A stretch of 64,000 nucleotides of DNA. It comes from Verrucomicrobiaceae bacterium. GTDB taxonomy: Bacteria > Verrucomicrobiota > Verrucomicrobiia > Verrucomicrobiales > Verrucomicrobiaceae. The DNA lies in assembly GCA_027484445.1 (NCBI GenBank), contig JAIXSY010000025.1, forward strand, positions 124,001-188,000. Direction: 5' to 3'. The notes below the pieces were generated by a model that was not told the DNA's origin, made no database searches, and saw only the letters and a program-made list of their open reading frames with translations. A program made the position numbers and the translations under genes. Shown here one piece after another: positions 1 to 9,364 of the stretch. Numbering within the stretch: position 1 is the first letter of the stretch; each line of letters starts with the position of its first letter.

Positions 1-1
1 A

Positions 2-433
2 GAACTCACCTGCGAAATCGCACGCCGCGGCCATCTTTTGGGAAATCATACCCTGACTCACCCTGCCGCATCCTTTTGGAGCCTGCCACCCTGGAAGCTC
101 TGGCGAGAGGTTGCGGGCGGTCAGCAGGCCCTTCAGCACGTGCTCGGTCAAACCGTCACGTGGTTTAGACCACCGGTGGGACATCACAATCTTTTCCTGG
201 CCAATCTTCTGCGTTCGCTCGGTCTGAAGATGATGATCTGGAACTGTCGCGGCTTCGATGGGGTTTGGCGCGATGCAGATGCCATCCTGAGGCAAATCAC
301 CCGCAGCCTTCAGCCGGGCGCGATTGTTTTGCTGCACGATGCCACGCCCGTGGCAACTCCGGTGCTTGATCGTTTGCTGCTTTTGGCACGCGAGCGCGGC
401 CTACGGCCGACTTTGCCACCCGCCGAAAGGTGA
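2..433 (+). CDS. Polysaccharide deacetylase (NodB-type), C-terminal part
   Basis: The reading frame is open from base 2, so the gene begins before the window; 143 residues are visible. The metal-binding HxxxH motif is in GNHTLTHP near the start. The later NodB motifs follow: RPPVG, and near the C-terminus GAIVLLHD. Enzymes of this family remove acetyl or other acyl groups from N-acetylated glycans such as peptidoglycan or surface polysaccharide, using a metal held by Asp-His-His. The Asp motif lies outside the window. The substrate cannot be told. A TTG at 38 is only an internal codon. CorA follows 74 bases later on the same strand. Confidence 0.85.
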   Translation, partial: ELTCEIARRGHLLGNHTLTHPAASFWSLPPWKLWREVAGGQQALQHVLGQTVTWFRPPVGHHNLFLANLLRSLGLKMMIWNCRGFDGVWRDADAILRQITRSLQPGAIVLLHDATPVATPVLDRLLLLARERGLRPTLPPAER

Positions 434-507
434 AACCTTCATCAACATCGCCTTTTTCGTGGCATCCGTGAATCGCACTGCTTACAGTTCCGCTCCCCCC
501 AGCCACT

Positions 508-1482
508 ATGGTTCGCATCCTCACACAGCAAGGTCAGCTCATCGACTGGAATGACGAAAAAGTGCGTCCGTTCCCGGACAACCTCGTCTTCCTCGACCTG
601 CTCAACCCATCACGGGCGGAGGAACTGGAGGCGGAAAGTTGGCTCGAATACACGCTGCCAACGCGCGAGGAGATGCAGGAGATTGAGGAGTCTAGCCGAC
701 TCTACACAGAAAAGGGAGCACTCTACATGACGGCGTGGATTCCGGTGGGACTCGATACACCAGAGCCGGACAACACAGCCATCTCTTTCGTTTTAGCTCC
801 AGATTGCCTCACCACCGTCCGCTACGCCGACCCCATGGCCTTCCGCGTGCTGATTGATCACGCGAAGCGGCAATGCCAATGCCCCATGAGCAGTGATGCG
901 GTGTTTCTCGTGCTATGTGAACTCATCATCGCACGCATCGCCGATGCACTGCAAATGGTAGAGGGCGATTTGAAAAAGCTAGCGCGTGAGGTCTTCCGAC
1001 TAGATCCCCATCGCGCCAACGCAGCGGTCGAAAAAGACCTCGGCGATGTGGTCAAGACCCTGGGCCGCCGCAGTGCGCTGGTGGCGAATTTGCGCGAAAG
1101 CCTACTCAGCGTCAGCCGGATGCTTCAGTTCTTCCTGAACAATGCGGCGACCTGGATGCGCGGTGATCTCGCCGCGCAGTTTCGCTCCGTGATGCGGGAC
1201 GTGAAGTCCCTGGATGATTACACGAATCAGCAGACTCAGGAGATGACTTTCCTGCTAGAGTCCACGCTAGGACTGATCAACATCCAGCAGAACCAGATCA
1301 TCAAAATCTTCACCATCGCCAGCGTGCTGTTCATGCCGCCGACCCTGATCGCCAGCATTTACGGCATGAACCTGAAGATGCCAGAGACCGAATGGGCAGG
1401 CACCTACCCAGTCGTCATCGGCATGCTGGTCGTCTCCGCACTCATCCCGATCTGGTGGTTCAAGCGCAGGAAGCTGCTATGA
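508..1482 (+). CDS. corA: CorA-family magnesium/divalent cation channel
   Basis: A 324-residue inner-membrane channel protein. It has a long N-terminal cytosolic domain, a helical stalk, and two C-terminal membrane helices at about 264-286 and 298-317. The signature YGMN follows the first membrane helix at about residue 285, and the short periplasmic loop after it contains the acidic MPETEW. CorA forms a pentamer that takes up Mg2+ and in some members Co2+ or Ni2+, or exports other metals. The exact ion is not shown by sequence. The basic tail FKRRKLL is typical of the cytosolic end. Confidence 0.93.
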   Translation: MVRILTQQGQLIDWNDEKVRPFPDNLVFLDLLNPSRAEELEAESWLEYTLPTREEMQEIEESSRLYTEKGALYMTAWIPVGLDTPEPDNTAISFVLAPDCLTTVRYADPMAFRVLIDHAKRQCQCPMSSDAVFLVLCELIIARIADALQMVEGDLKKLAREVFRLDPHRANAAVEKDLGDVVKTLGRRSALVANLRESLLSVSRMLQFFLNNAATWMRGDLAAQFRSVMRDVKSLDDYTNQQTQEMTFLLESTLGLINIQQNQIIKIFTIASVLFMPPTLIASIYGMNLKMPETEWAGTYPVVIGMLVVSALIPIWWFKRRKLL

Positions 1483-1492
1483 CGGGCAGACG

Positions 1493-1786
1493 CTAGCGCT
1501 CGATGACAAACCCTCTCAGCGGAGCAGGCTCAGTCACAACGCTGATTTCACGCTCCTTGATCAGCGAGCCCAGATTGCTCTCCTCAATTGCAGCCAAAAA
1601 AGCTTCCAGTTCATCGGCATCATGGGCACTTGCCAAGAGCTCCACTCGCCCATCAGGCAGGTTTTTGACAGTTCCAGTCACATCATAGCCCGAGGCAATC
1701 TGCTTCGTCGTGTAGCGAAAGCCCACCCCTTGAACTCGACCCGAATAAAACACTTTTTTGGCTGGCATAGGCGCGTCTGAAACCAT
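1493..1786 (-). CDS. acyP: Acylphosphatase
   Basis: A 97-residue protein of the acylphosphatase fold, which hydrolyses the carboxyl-phosphate bond of acyl phosphates. The signature [11 protein letters not shown] contains the phosphate-binding loop and catalytic Arg, and [14 protein letters not shown] contains the catalytic Asn. The start at 1786 is chosen because GAGG lies seven bases upstream. An internal ATG at 1768 would give a more standard 91-residue form but has no ribosome-binding site. It converges with corA and diverges from the gamma-glutamyltransferase gene. Confidence 0.92.
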   Translation of the reverse strand: MVSDAPMPAKKVFYSGRVQGVGFRYTTKQIASGYDVTGTVKNLPDGRVELLASAHDADELEAFLAAIEESNLGSLIKEREISVVTEPAPLRGFVIER

Positions 1787-1882
1787 GGGAAAACCTCAAA
1801 ATCAACTGCCAGCGCCGGCATTCCATTACCCAAAAAGGGTGAGTGGACGCGCTCCAAAGCCACCGCTAGTGAATGACTTGAG

Positions 1883-3559
1883 ATGAAACGCTCCTGCCTC
1901 TGCCTCCTCGCCATCATCCTGCTGCCCGCAGGGCTCCTCAGCTCGGCTGAAAAAGGCTACCCCACGTTTGCCGCCGCTACGGTGCATCCCCTGGCCACCC
2001 AGGCCGCACTCCAGGCCTATGAAAAGGGCGGCAATGCCATCGACGCCGCGGTGGCCGCAGGGTTGACGCTGGGCGTTGTCGATGGGCACAATTCCGGCAT
2101 CGGCGGTGGCTGTTTCTTTGTCATTCGCGCCGCCGACGGCACCCTGACCTGCATTGATGGGCGTGAAATGGCACCCGCCAAGGCGCATCGCGACATGTAT
2201 CTGGTCGATGGCAAACTGGACCCAGAGGCCAGCCGAACGGGAGCACTGGCCTCCGCAGTGCCTGGAGCCCTTCGGGCCTACGAACGAGCCCTCAAAAAAC
2301 ACGGCAAGCTAAGCCTCGCTGATCTTCTGCTCCCCGCCGCAACCATCGCTGAGCAGGGCTTCTTGCTTGATGAAGTCTATGCCCGCAAACTAGCCGCCAC
2401 GGCAGACAAGCTGAAAAAGTTCCCCGCCAGCGCTGCGCTGTTTTTCAAAGCGGATGGCAGCCCCCTGCAAAAAGGCGACAAGCTCGTGCAAAAGGATCTA
2501 GCCGCCACCTACCGCGCCGTCGCAGAGCAGGGCACAAAGTGGTTTTACGAAGGCCCCTTCGCAACCCAGGTGGAGACGTGGATGAGCCAAAATGGTGGCA
2601 TTCTCACCGCTGCTGACATGGCAGGTTATGTCGCCAAAGAACGCGAACCCGTTCGCGCCTCCTACCGCGGCTACGACATCGTGGCCATGCCACCGCCCAG
2701 CAGCGGCGGCGTGCACCTGGGGCAGATCCTTCAGATCATGGAGCACTTTCCCATCCGTGACATGAAAGACGCTGCCCGGGTGCATGTCATCACGGAGGCC
2801 ATGAAGCTCGCCTTCGCTGACCGCGCTTACTGGCTGGGTGATCCTGACTTTGTGCGCGTGCCGCGCGGCTTGGTCGATCCCGCTTATGCACGTGAATTGG
2901 CGGGAAAAATCGACCTCCACAAAGCCACTCCCGTCAAAGGCCATCACACGCCGCCCCGCTGGGAGGGAGACATCTTTGGCAAGCACACCACCTTTCTCTG
3001 CACTGCAGACGCCGAAGGCAACTGGGTAGCGCTAAACCAGACCATCAACACCGCCTTTGGCAGCAAGGTCATTGTCCCTGGAACGGGCGTTTTGCTGAAT
3101 GATGAGATGGACGACTTCGCCGTGCAGCCCGGCGTGCCCAATGCCTTCAAACTCATTGGCGCGGAGGCCAATGCCATCGCACCGGGCAAGCGCCCACTGT
3201 CCAGCATGAGCCCCACGATTCTTTTCAAAGATGGGCGCCCGGTGCTAGTCACCGGTGCCGCAGGAGGGCCCACGATCATCACGCAAGCGCTGCTGCTCAT
3301 CTCCAACGTCATTGATCGCGACCTGGAACCCAATGCGGCGCTCCGACAGCCACGCTTTCATCATCAGTGGGCACCGGATGAGCTGAAGATTGAGAAAGCC
3401 TTTGGCACCGAGACACTGGCCGAGCTCGAAAAGCTCGGGCACGCGTTGGATCGCTCATCCGGCTTCGGAGCTTGTCAGGCCATCCTGTGGGATGAATCGC
3501 GGAAAGAGCTCATCCCAGCTCATGATCCGCGCGTGCCAGGACTCTCCCTTGGCCGCTAA
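1883..3559 (+). CDS. ggt: Gamma-glutamyltransferase, exported
   Basis: A 558-residue N-terminal nucleophile hydrolase that cleaves gamma-glutamyl bonds of glutathione and related compounds in the periplasm. A signal peptide (MKRSCLCLLAIILLPAG) precedes the large-subunit region with NAIDAAVAAGLTLGVV and GIGGGCFFV. The autocleavage region is GKHTTFLCTADAEG, where a Thr becomes the N-terminal nucleophile of the small subunit. PLSSMSPTI and GAAGGPTIITQ are the conserved small-subunit motifs. The next gene encodes a glutathione-peroxidase-like protein, so the pair may serve thiol or peroxide metabolism, though this link is an inference. Confidence 0.93.
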   Translation: MKRSCLCLLAIILLPAGLLSSAEKGYPTFAAATVHPLATQAALQAYEKGGNAIDAAVAAGLTLGVVDGHNSGIGGGCFFVIRAADGTLTCIDGREMAPAKAHRDMYLVDGKLDPEASRTGALASAVPGALRAYERALKKHGKLSLADLLLPAATIAEQGFLLDEVYARKLAATADKLKKFPASAALFFKADGSPLQKGDKLVQKDLAATYRAVAEQGTKWFYEGPFATQVETWMSQNGGILTAADMAGYVAKEREPVRASYRGYDIVAMPPPSSGGVHLGQILQIMEHFPIRDMKDAARVHVITEAMKLAFADRAYWLGDPDFVRVPRGLVDPAYARELAGKIDLHKATPVKGHHTPPRWEGDIFGKHTTFLCTADAEGNWVALNQTINTAFGSKVIVPGTGVLLNDEMDDFAVQPGVPNAFKLIGAEANAIAPGKRPLSSMSPTILFKDGRPVLVTGAAGGPTIITQALLLISNVIDRDLEPNAALRQPRFHHQWAPDELKIEKAFGTETLAELEKLGHALDRSSGFGACQAILWDESRKELIPAHDPRVPGLSLGR

Positions 3560-3573
3560 GACCTGCTTTTCCT

Positions 3574-3591
3574 CCGCTGCTCGGGCAGCGG
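3574..3591. repeat. Short inverted repeat between ggt and the peroxidase gene
   Basis: CCGCTGC and GCAGCGG flank a four-base TCGG loop, 14 bases after the ggt stop. It could slow transcription or mark an intergenic palindrome, but no T-run follows, so a Rho-independent terminator is not supported. Confidence 0.4.
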
Positions 3592-3632
3592 GACACGTAA
3601 TGGGATGCGTGACCCAACCCAACCCTCTCCGC

Positions 3633-4151
3633 ATGAAAACTCTGCTCACCCTGCTCGCCATGACAGCCGCCACCTTTGCCTCGGACCTGCAAACCATCCC
3701 GCTGAAGACCATCGACGGAAAAGATGCCACGCTGAAAGATTACGCCGGCAAGGTGCTGCTCATTGTCAATGTCGCCTCCGAATGCGGCTACACCGGTCAG
3801 TATGCAGGACTGCAAGCCCTGCATGAGAAATATGCATCTCAAGGATTCACCGTGCTGGGCTTTCCCTGCAATGATTTTGGCGGCCAGGAACCAGGCAGCG
3901 AGGCAGAGATCAAGCAATTCTGCACCACACGCTATCAGGTCAGCTTTCCCATGTTTGCCAAAGTCTCAATCACCGGCAGCGCCAAGCATCCCCTCTATGC
4001 TTCGCTAACCAAAGATGGCGAAGTGCAGTGGAATTTCGAAAAATTCCTGATTGGCAAAGACGGCGCACTCATCACTCGATTCAGCTCCGATGCCGAACCA
4101 GAAGGTGGCAAGCTAGAAGAAGCCGTGAAGAAGGCGCTAGGCCTGCCCTGA
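3633..4151 (+). CDS. Glutathione peroxidase family protein, exported
   Basis: A 172-residue thioredoxin-fold peroxidase. The ATG at 3633 is chosen because it begins a signal peptide (MKTLLTLLAMTAATFAS); the frame is open further upstream but that part overlaps ggt. The active-site loop NVASECGYTGQ carries Cys where animal enzymes have selenocysteine. The second motif GFPCNDFGGQEPG carries the Gln, and WNFEKFLIG carries the Trp of the catalytic tetrad. Most bacterial members reduce hydroperoxides with thioredoxin rather than glutathione. The leader suggests periplasmic action. Confidence 0.9.
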   Translation: MKTLLTLLAMTAATFASDLQTIPLKTIDGKDATLKDYAGKVLLIVNVASECGYTGQYAGLQALHEKYASQGFTVLGFPCNDFGGQEPGSEAEIKQFCTTRYQVSFPMFAKVSITGSAKHPLYASLTKDGEVQWNFEKFLIGKDGALITRFSSDAEPEGGKLEEAVKKALGLP

Positions 4152-4177
4152 GCCCCCTTCCCTTCTTTCGAAGAAGT

Positions 4178-4235
4178 GGGGTGCCAAAAATACCGGAAGC
4201 TGTCTTCCGTCCATCTGGAGCGTCAGCTGGAGGAG
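4178..4235. repeat. Intergenic hairpin sequence and ribosome-binding site
   Basis: CGGAAG and CTTCCG flank a CTGT loop, followed by CTGGAGCGTCAGCTGGAG, a second partly self-complementary stretch. The final GGAGGAG (4229-4235) is a strong Shine-Dalgarno sequence for the next gene and decides its start. Confidence 0.4.
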
Positions 4236-4241
4236 CGTTGA

Positions 4242-7200
4242 TTGACCGTCATGCTTTTCCTCTGCGCAGGCCGCTCTCTCCGTTGGCTCTCACTCCTTGG
4301 CATCTCTTGGGCTCTAGCCTTGGCTGAACCTGCGAAAGACGGCATTCAAACAAGGACGACTTACGCCAAAGCCTATGGGGAAACCCAAAACGCGGTGAGC
4401 GTGGACCCAGCCAAAGATCTGCCGCGCTACCCTGCAGTGGAGCCAAAGGATGCGCCGGGCACCTGGCAGGTGAAGAAGGGCTTCAAGCTGGAGCTGGTGG
4501 CGAATGAACCGCAGGTGCGTGATCCCATCGCGGTCTGCTTTGATGAGCGTGGACGCATGTTTGCCTGCGAAATGATCGACTACAGCGAGATGCGCGATGT
4601 GACGCCGCACCTCGGGCGCATCTCGATGCTGGAAGACAAGGATGGCGATGGCTTCTTCGAGACCTCCCAGGTCTTTGCCGATGACCTGCCCTGGCCCACG
4701 GGGCTGATTTGGGCGAATGGCGGGCTCTATGTGGGGGCGACGCCGGACATCTGGCGCTTTGAAGACAAGGACGGTGATGGCAAAGCCGAGCTGCGGGAGA
4801 AGCTGTACACCGGCTTTGGCACGGGTTTAAAAATCCTGAACGTGCAGGGGCTGATGAACAGCTTCCAATGGGGCCAAGACAACAAGGTCCACGTGCTCGC
4901 TGGCGGGGGCAATCGCGGGAAGATCCAGTGCCTGAAGCGCCCTGATCTGCCGGAGCAGGAGCTGGGCGGACGCGACTTTTGGTTTGATCCGCTGACCCAC
5001 GAGTTCGGCCTCGAAGTCGGTGGCGCACAGTATGGCATGAGCTTTGACAACTACGGGCGGAAGTTCGGCTGCTCGAACTCGGACCACCTGCAATACTGGC
5101 TCTACGATGACCGCTACTCCGCCCGCAATCCCTACTACGACATGCCACCGAGCCGACGCAGCATCGCGGTGGATGGCGGAGCGGCGGAAGTCTTTCGCCT
5201 CAGTCCTGATGAGCCCTGGCGCATCATCCGCACTCGCTGGCGTATCGCGGGTGTGGTAAAAGGTGCCGTGGAGGGCGGAGGTCGCGTTAGCGGCTACTTC
5301 ACCGGCGCCACCGGCACAACGATCTATCGCGGTGATGCCTATGGGCCTGAGTTCGTGAACAACAGCTTCAGCGGCGATGCCGGTGGTCAGCTCATTCATC
5401 GCAAACAGATTCGTTATGCCGAAGACGGCATCAATCTGGTGGGCGAGCGCCCCGCCGATGAACGCGGCTTTGAATTCGCCGCCAGCAAGGACACCTGGGT
5501 GCGCGTGGTGAATTTCGCCAATGCTCCCGACGGCTGCCTCTACGTCTGCGACATGTATCGCGAGGTCATCGAGCATCCCTGGAGCGTGCCGGATGAAATC
5601 AAGAAGCACCTCGACCTCAACAACGGCAATGATCGCGGCCGCATCTGGCGCATCGTTCCGGAAGGTGGTCCGCTCAGTCCTCTGAGCGGTCAGACCTCCG
5701 CACAGGGGACTGTGCGGACCACTTATCGCACGCGGCCCGCTTTGGATAAAGCAAGCACCGAAGAACTGGTGAAGGCTCTCGGACACCCGAACGGCTGGCA
5801 TCGCGATACGGCGCAGCGCTTGCTTTATGAGAAGCAGGACAAGGCGGCGGTGCCGATGTTGAAGGCGCTGATCGGCGGTGAGGATCATCTGGCAAAGATC
5901 CATGCGCTGAATGCGCTGATCTCGCTGAAGGCACTCGACTCGGCGGTGATCACTCAGGCGATCACGGACAAGGATGCTCAGGTGCGGGAGAAGGGTGTCG
6001 TGCTGGCGGCTCGCTTCAAAGCGGAGCATCCCGTGCTCGAAAACATCGCACGGGCTAGCGAGGATGCGTCACCGCGAGTCCGCTTCACCTATGGGATGGT
6101 CCTGCCGCAGTTCTTTGAAGGGACGACACCCACCGCTGCGCTTTCTTTGGCGAGCCAGCAAAAGAAGCTGCTCGATCAAGCCTCTGGCAGCCCGCTCATG
6201 CTGGCGGCGGTGCTCAGCAGTGCGGGCACGCAGCCGGGCATCTTGCTGAATCAGATGACGGGCGTGAAGTCATCCAAACTGACGCCCGCTGTCGCTGAGG
6301 CCTTGTTTGGCATGATCGGTCAGCAGCGGGATGAGCGGGCACTCAAGGATGCTTTGAAGCATTTGTCCTCGGATGATCTGAGTCCCGCTGTGCGTCAGGC
6401 AGGCATCAAAGCCTTCGCCACGGGCCTCCGATGTGGAGGCAGCTCCATCGCCAAAGTGGATGCGGTGGGCAAACTGGCGGCGGTGTTTACTCAAGCGGCC
6501 TCTTTGGCTCAAGGCACGACGACTGAAGCCGCGAAGGTCGAGGCCATCGAACTGCTATCGCTCGCCACGAAGGAGCAGGGTCAGCCAGCGCTGATGGCCT
6601 GTCTCGGTGCCGATCAGAGCGAGCGAGTGCAAGCCGCTGCTGTGAAGGCCTTGAGCGAGCTGGCTGGCAAGGCCGCGACAGCTTCTTTGCTTGGAGCCTG
6701 GAAGGGCTTCAAGCCCCAGGCACGCACAGTAGCTCTCGCGACCTTGCTTTCGCGCGATGATGGCGCGCTCGCTTTGTTGGAAGCGATGGGCTCGGGTCCA
6801 GTTCCCGCCGATCTTGCCGCCTCGCAGGTGCAGGATTTGATCCAGCACAAGAACGCCAAAGTCGCTGCCCTGGCAAAGACGGCACTCAAGTCGGTGATCC
6901 CACCTTCGCGTGAAGAAGTCGCGAAGACCTTCGCGCCTGCTGTGGGCATGAAGGGCGACTCAAATGCGGGCCAGAACCATTACATCTCCCGCTGCATGGC
7001 CTGCCATCAGGCCAACGGCATGGGCATCGAAGTGGGGCCGAACTTCACCACGGTGAAGACGAAGGGCCGCGATGCCTTGCTGACCGCCATTTTGGAGCCG
7101 CACAAGGAGGTCGCCTCCCAATACATCGCCTACACCGTGAACACGAAGGACGGCCAGACCGTGCAGGGCATCATCACCGCCGATGACGCCAGCAGCATGT

Positions 7201-7358
7201 CTCTCAAAATGATGGGCGGTGCGGCGGTGACACTCCAGCGAGCCAATATCCAAGGCAGCAGCTCCACCGGCCAAAGCCTCATGCCCGAAGGCCTCGAAGG
7301 AGGACTCAGCGTGCAAGACATGGCTGATCTCTTGAGCTTCATCGAGACTGCGGAGTAG
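4242..7358 (+). CDS. PVC-type membrane-bound dehydrogenase: beta-propeller, HEAT repeats and cytochrome c
   Basis: A 1038-residue secreted protein of a family expanded in Planctomycetes and Verrucomicrobia. After a signal peptide comes a beta-propeller domain (about 60-470) with Asp-rich turns such as DKDGDGF and DKDGDGK. Alpha-helical HEAT-like repeats follow (about 500-890), then a C-terminal cytochrome c domain with the haem motif CMACH at about 918-922. Members are thought to oxidise sugars or alcohols in the periplasm and pass electrons to the haem, but substrates are unknown. GGAGGAG lies six bases before TTG 4242, so I prefer that start; ATG 4251 is the alternative. Residues 475-494 are encoded by an inserted palindromic element at 5665-5722. 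Confidence 0.88.
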   Translation: MTVMLFLCAGRSLRWLSLLGISWALALAEPAKDGIQTRTTYAKAYGETQNAVSVDPAKDLPRYPAVEPKDAPGTWQVKKGFKLELVANEPQVRDPIAVCFDERGRMFACEMIDYSEMRDVTPHLGRISMLEDKDGDGFFETSQVFADDLPWPTGLIWANGGLYVGATPDIWRFEDKDGDGKAELREKLYTGFGTGLKILNVQGLMNSFQWGQDNKVHVLAGGGNRGKIQCLKRPDLPEQELGGRDFWFDPLTHEFGLEVGGAQYGMSFDNYGRKFGCSNSDHLQYWLYDDRYSARNPYYDMPPSRRSIAVDGGAAEVFRLSPDEPWRIIRTRWRIAGVVKGAVEGGGRVSGYFTGATGTTIYRGDAYGPEFVNNSFSGDAGGQLIHRKQIRYAEDGINLVGERPADERGFEFAASKDTWVRVVNFANAPDGCLYVCDMYREVIEHPWSVPDEIKKHLDLNNGNDRGRIWRIVPEGGPLSPLSGQTSAQGTVRTTYRTRPALDKASTEELVKALGHPNGWHRDTAQRLLYEKQDKAAVPMLKALIGGEDHLAKIHALNALISLKALDSAVITQAITDKDAQVREKGVVLAARFKAEHPVLENIARASEDASPRVRFTYGMVLPQFFEGTTPTAALSLASQQKKLLDQASGSPLMLAAVLSSAGTQPGILLNQMTGVKSSKLTPAVAEALFGMIGQQRDERALKDALKHLSSDDLSPAVRQAGIKAFATGLRCGGSSIAKVDAVGKLAAVFTQAASLAQGTTTEAAKVEAIELLSLATKEQGQPALMACLGADQSERVQAAAVKALSELAGKAATASLLGAWKGFKPQARTVALATLLSRDDGALALLEAMGSGPVPADLAASQVQDLIQHKNAKVAALAKTALKSVIPPSREEVAKTFAPAVGMKGDSNAGQNHYISRCMACHQANGMGIEVGPNFTTVKTKGRDALLTAILEPHKEVASQYIAYTVNTKDGQTVQGIITADDASSMSLKMMGGAAVTLQRANIQGSSSTGQSLMPEGLEGGLSVQDMADLLSFIETAE
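5665..5722. repeat. Two-hairpin palindromic element (GTGGT...ACCAC) inside a coding region
   Basis: A 58-bp element begins GTGGTCCGC and ends with the exact inverse GCGGACCAC. Inside are two perfect hairpins with eight-base stems: CCGCTCAG with CTGAGCGG, and CCGCACAG with CTGTGCGG, separated by a short linker. It lies in frame in the linker between the propeller and HEAT domains of the PVC dehydrogenase. The same layout and tip sequences occur at 36093-36143 with different stems. Confidence 0.8.
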
Positions 7359-7463
7359 TCACTGGACCATGCCCTGAAGCCCTGGAAAATCCGTGCTGCC
7401 CCTCTTTCGCCAGGCGTCTGCATGACTCAGCCTATCTAGGCCTGATTGGCTCACGTGACCTTC

Positions 7464-9323
7464 TCAGACAGCGGCCATGGCTTCGAGGGCCTCCGTCGCT
7501 TGCTCCCAGGCGGTGGTTTCTTTGGCGATCTTCGGCTCGATCTGCTCCAGTTCTTCACTCAGGGCACGGAACTTGACCGCATCGGCATAGGTCGCCCCAT
7601 CCTGCAGCAGGTCCACCAGCTCCAGCTTGCGCTTTTCGAGCAGAGCCAGGCTTTGCTCGATGTGGGTCACCTTTTGCTCCAGCTCTTTCCGGGCTTTGCT
7701 GCGGGCATTGCGCGCTTCCGCCTCCGCGCGCTTTTGCTCCTTGGTTTTGCCGCCTGCACCTGGGCTGCCTTTGTTCATCTCACTGCTGCTGAGCGGTTGA
7801 TGATTCGTTAGACTCGCGGTCAGCGCCTCCCTTGCAGAGGAGGCCTTGGTTTTGTCCAGGTAGTATTGGTAATCGCCCGCATAAGGCGTGAGCACACCTG
7901 CGGCGATGTGCAGGACACTGCGTGCCATGGCACGGATGAAGTGAACGTCGTGACTGATGAACACCAGCGTGCCCTCGTAATCCTCCAGCGCTTGGATCAG
8001 CGCGTCGATGCTGCCCATGTCCAGGTGCGTCGTCGGCTCATCCATCAGCAGCAGATTCGGCGGATCGAGCAACAGCCGCACGAGCGCGAGACGGCTTTTT
8101 TCCCCGCCACTAAGCACACCGACAGGCTTGAAGACATCATCGCCATGAAACAGAAAGCTGCCCAGCAGCGTGCGCGCGAGCTGCTCACCTGGGCGACTCG
8201 GCAGATCCATCGCAGATTGCAGCACCGTGTGTCTCATGTTCAGCACATCGCCGCGGTATTGGGCAAAGTAGCCCAGCTTCACGTTGTGACCCAGCTCCCG
8301 CTTCCCAGCCTGCGGCGTCAGCGCACCGGCCAGCAGCTTCAGCAGCGTGGACTTCCCTGCCCCGTTCGGCCCCACGAGCACCAGACGCTGACCACGCTCG
8401 ATCTCGAAATCGAGCCCGTCATACACCGGCGTCTGGCCATAGCCAAAGGCCAGGCCTTTCAGCGTCAGCACACGCTGGCCACTGCGCGGCGGCTGGGGAA
8501 AGCGGAACTTCACCTGCTTCGCCGCCTGCTGGGGGGCATCCACCCGCTCCATGCGGTCGATCATCTTCAGCTTGTCCTGCGCCCGAGAGGCAAAGTTGGC
8601 CTTCGCCTTAAAGCGGTCCGCCCACTGCTGCAGCTTCGCGATCTCACGCTGCTGATTTTCAAATGCAGACTGCATCTGCTCCTCCCGCGCAGCTTTCTCC
8701 CGCAGGTAGTCGTCGTAATTGCCCCGGTAGCGAATGACCTTGCTGTGGGCGATTTCCAGAATCGCATCGCACAGCGCATTCAGGAACTCACGATCGTGAG
8801 AGATCATCAAAATCGCGCCCGGATACGTCGTCAGGTATTCCTGAAACCACAGCAGCGACTCCAGGTCCAGGTGGTTCGTCGGCTCATCCAGCAGCAGCAG
8901 ATCTGGCTCCTGCACCAGCAGCCGCGCCAGATGCGCGCGCATCACCCAGCCACCGCTCAGCGTGCGCGCATTGCGCTCAAAGTCGCTCTCGCGAAAGGCC
9001 AGCCCCTTCAGGATGCGCTTGGCCTTCGGCTCCAGTTCCCAGCGGCTGTGCTCATCCACATGGCCAGTGGCCAGTTGCAGCACCGTCACGTCATCCACCG
9101 GCGCACTTTCCTGCGGCAGAAAGCCAAAGTTCAGGCCCTTCTCCATCGTCACCTGCCCGTCATCCGGTGTGGATTCCCGCAGCAGCAAAGAGAACAGCGT
9201 GGACTTGCCCGCACCGTTTGGGCCGATCAGGCCGATCTTCTCCCCACGGTTGATGTGAAACGACACACCGCTGAAAAGCGTGCGGCCTGCGTAGGTCTTG
9301 CTGACTTGATGGACGGAGAGCAT
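7464..9323 (-). CDS. ABC-F family ATPase (Uup/YheS-like)
   Basis: A 619-residue cytosolic protein with two ABC ATPase domains and no membrane segments, as in the ABC-F ribosome-associated group. Domain 1 has GPNGAGKST, a slightly atypical signature LSGGW, and LLLLDEPTNHLD. Domain 2 has GPNGAGKST, LSGGEKSRLAL and LLLMDEPTTHLD. Between them is the charged interdomain linker (about 215-290) that reaches toward the ribosomal P-site tRNA in known members. A Lys/Glu-rich C-terminal coiled coil (about 540-610) resembles that of Uup. ABC-F proteins relieve stalled ribosomes or protect from antibiotics; which applies here is unknown. Confidence 0.93.
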   Translation of the reverse strand: MLSVHQVSKTYAGRTLFSGVSFHINRGEKIGLIGPNGAGKSTLFSLLLRESTPDDGQVTMEKGLNFGFLPQESAPVDDVTVLQLATGHVDEHSRWELEPKAKRILKGLAFRESDFERNARTLSGGWVMRAHLARLLVQEPDLLLLDEPTNHLDLESLLWFQEYLTTYPGAILMISHDREFLNALCDAILEIAHSKVIRYRGNYDDYLREKAAREEQMQSAFENQQREIAKLQQWADRFKAKANFASRAQDKLKMIDRMERVDAPQQAAKQVKFRFPQPPRSGQRVLTLKGLAFGYGQTPVYDGLDFEIERGQRLVLVGPNGAGKSTLLKLLAGALTPQAGKRELGHNVKLGYFAQYRGDVLNMRHTVLQSAMDLPSRPGEQLARTLLGSFLFHGDDVFKPVGVLSGGEKSRLALVRLLLDPPNLLLMDEPTTHLDMGSIDALIQALEDYEGTLVFISHDVHFIRAMARSVLHIAAGVLTPYAGDYQYYLDKTKASSAREALTASLTNHQPLSSSEMNKGSPGAGGKTKEQKRAEAEARNARSKARKELEQKVTHIEQSLALLEKRKLELVDLLQDGATYADAVKFRALSEELEQIEPKIAKETTAWEQATEALEAMAAV

Positions 9324-9364
9324 GGGGGGACAAAAAGGCCCGCTTGATGCCCCAAAACCGGGAT

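Noticed and set aside
3574..3591. Terminator after ggt
   Set aside because: The stem is perfect but no T-run follows on either strand, so it is listed only as an inverted repeat.
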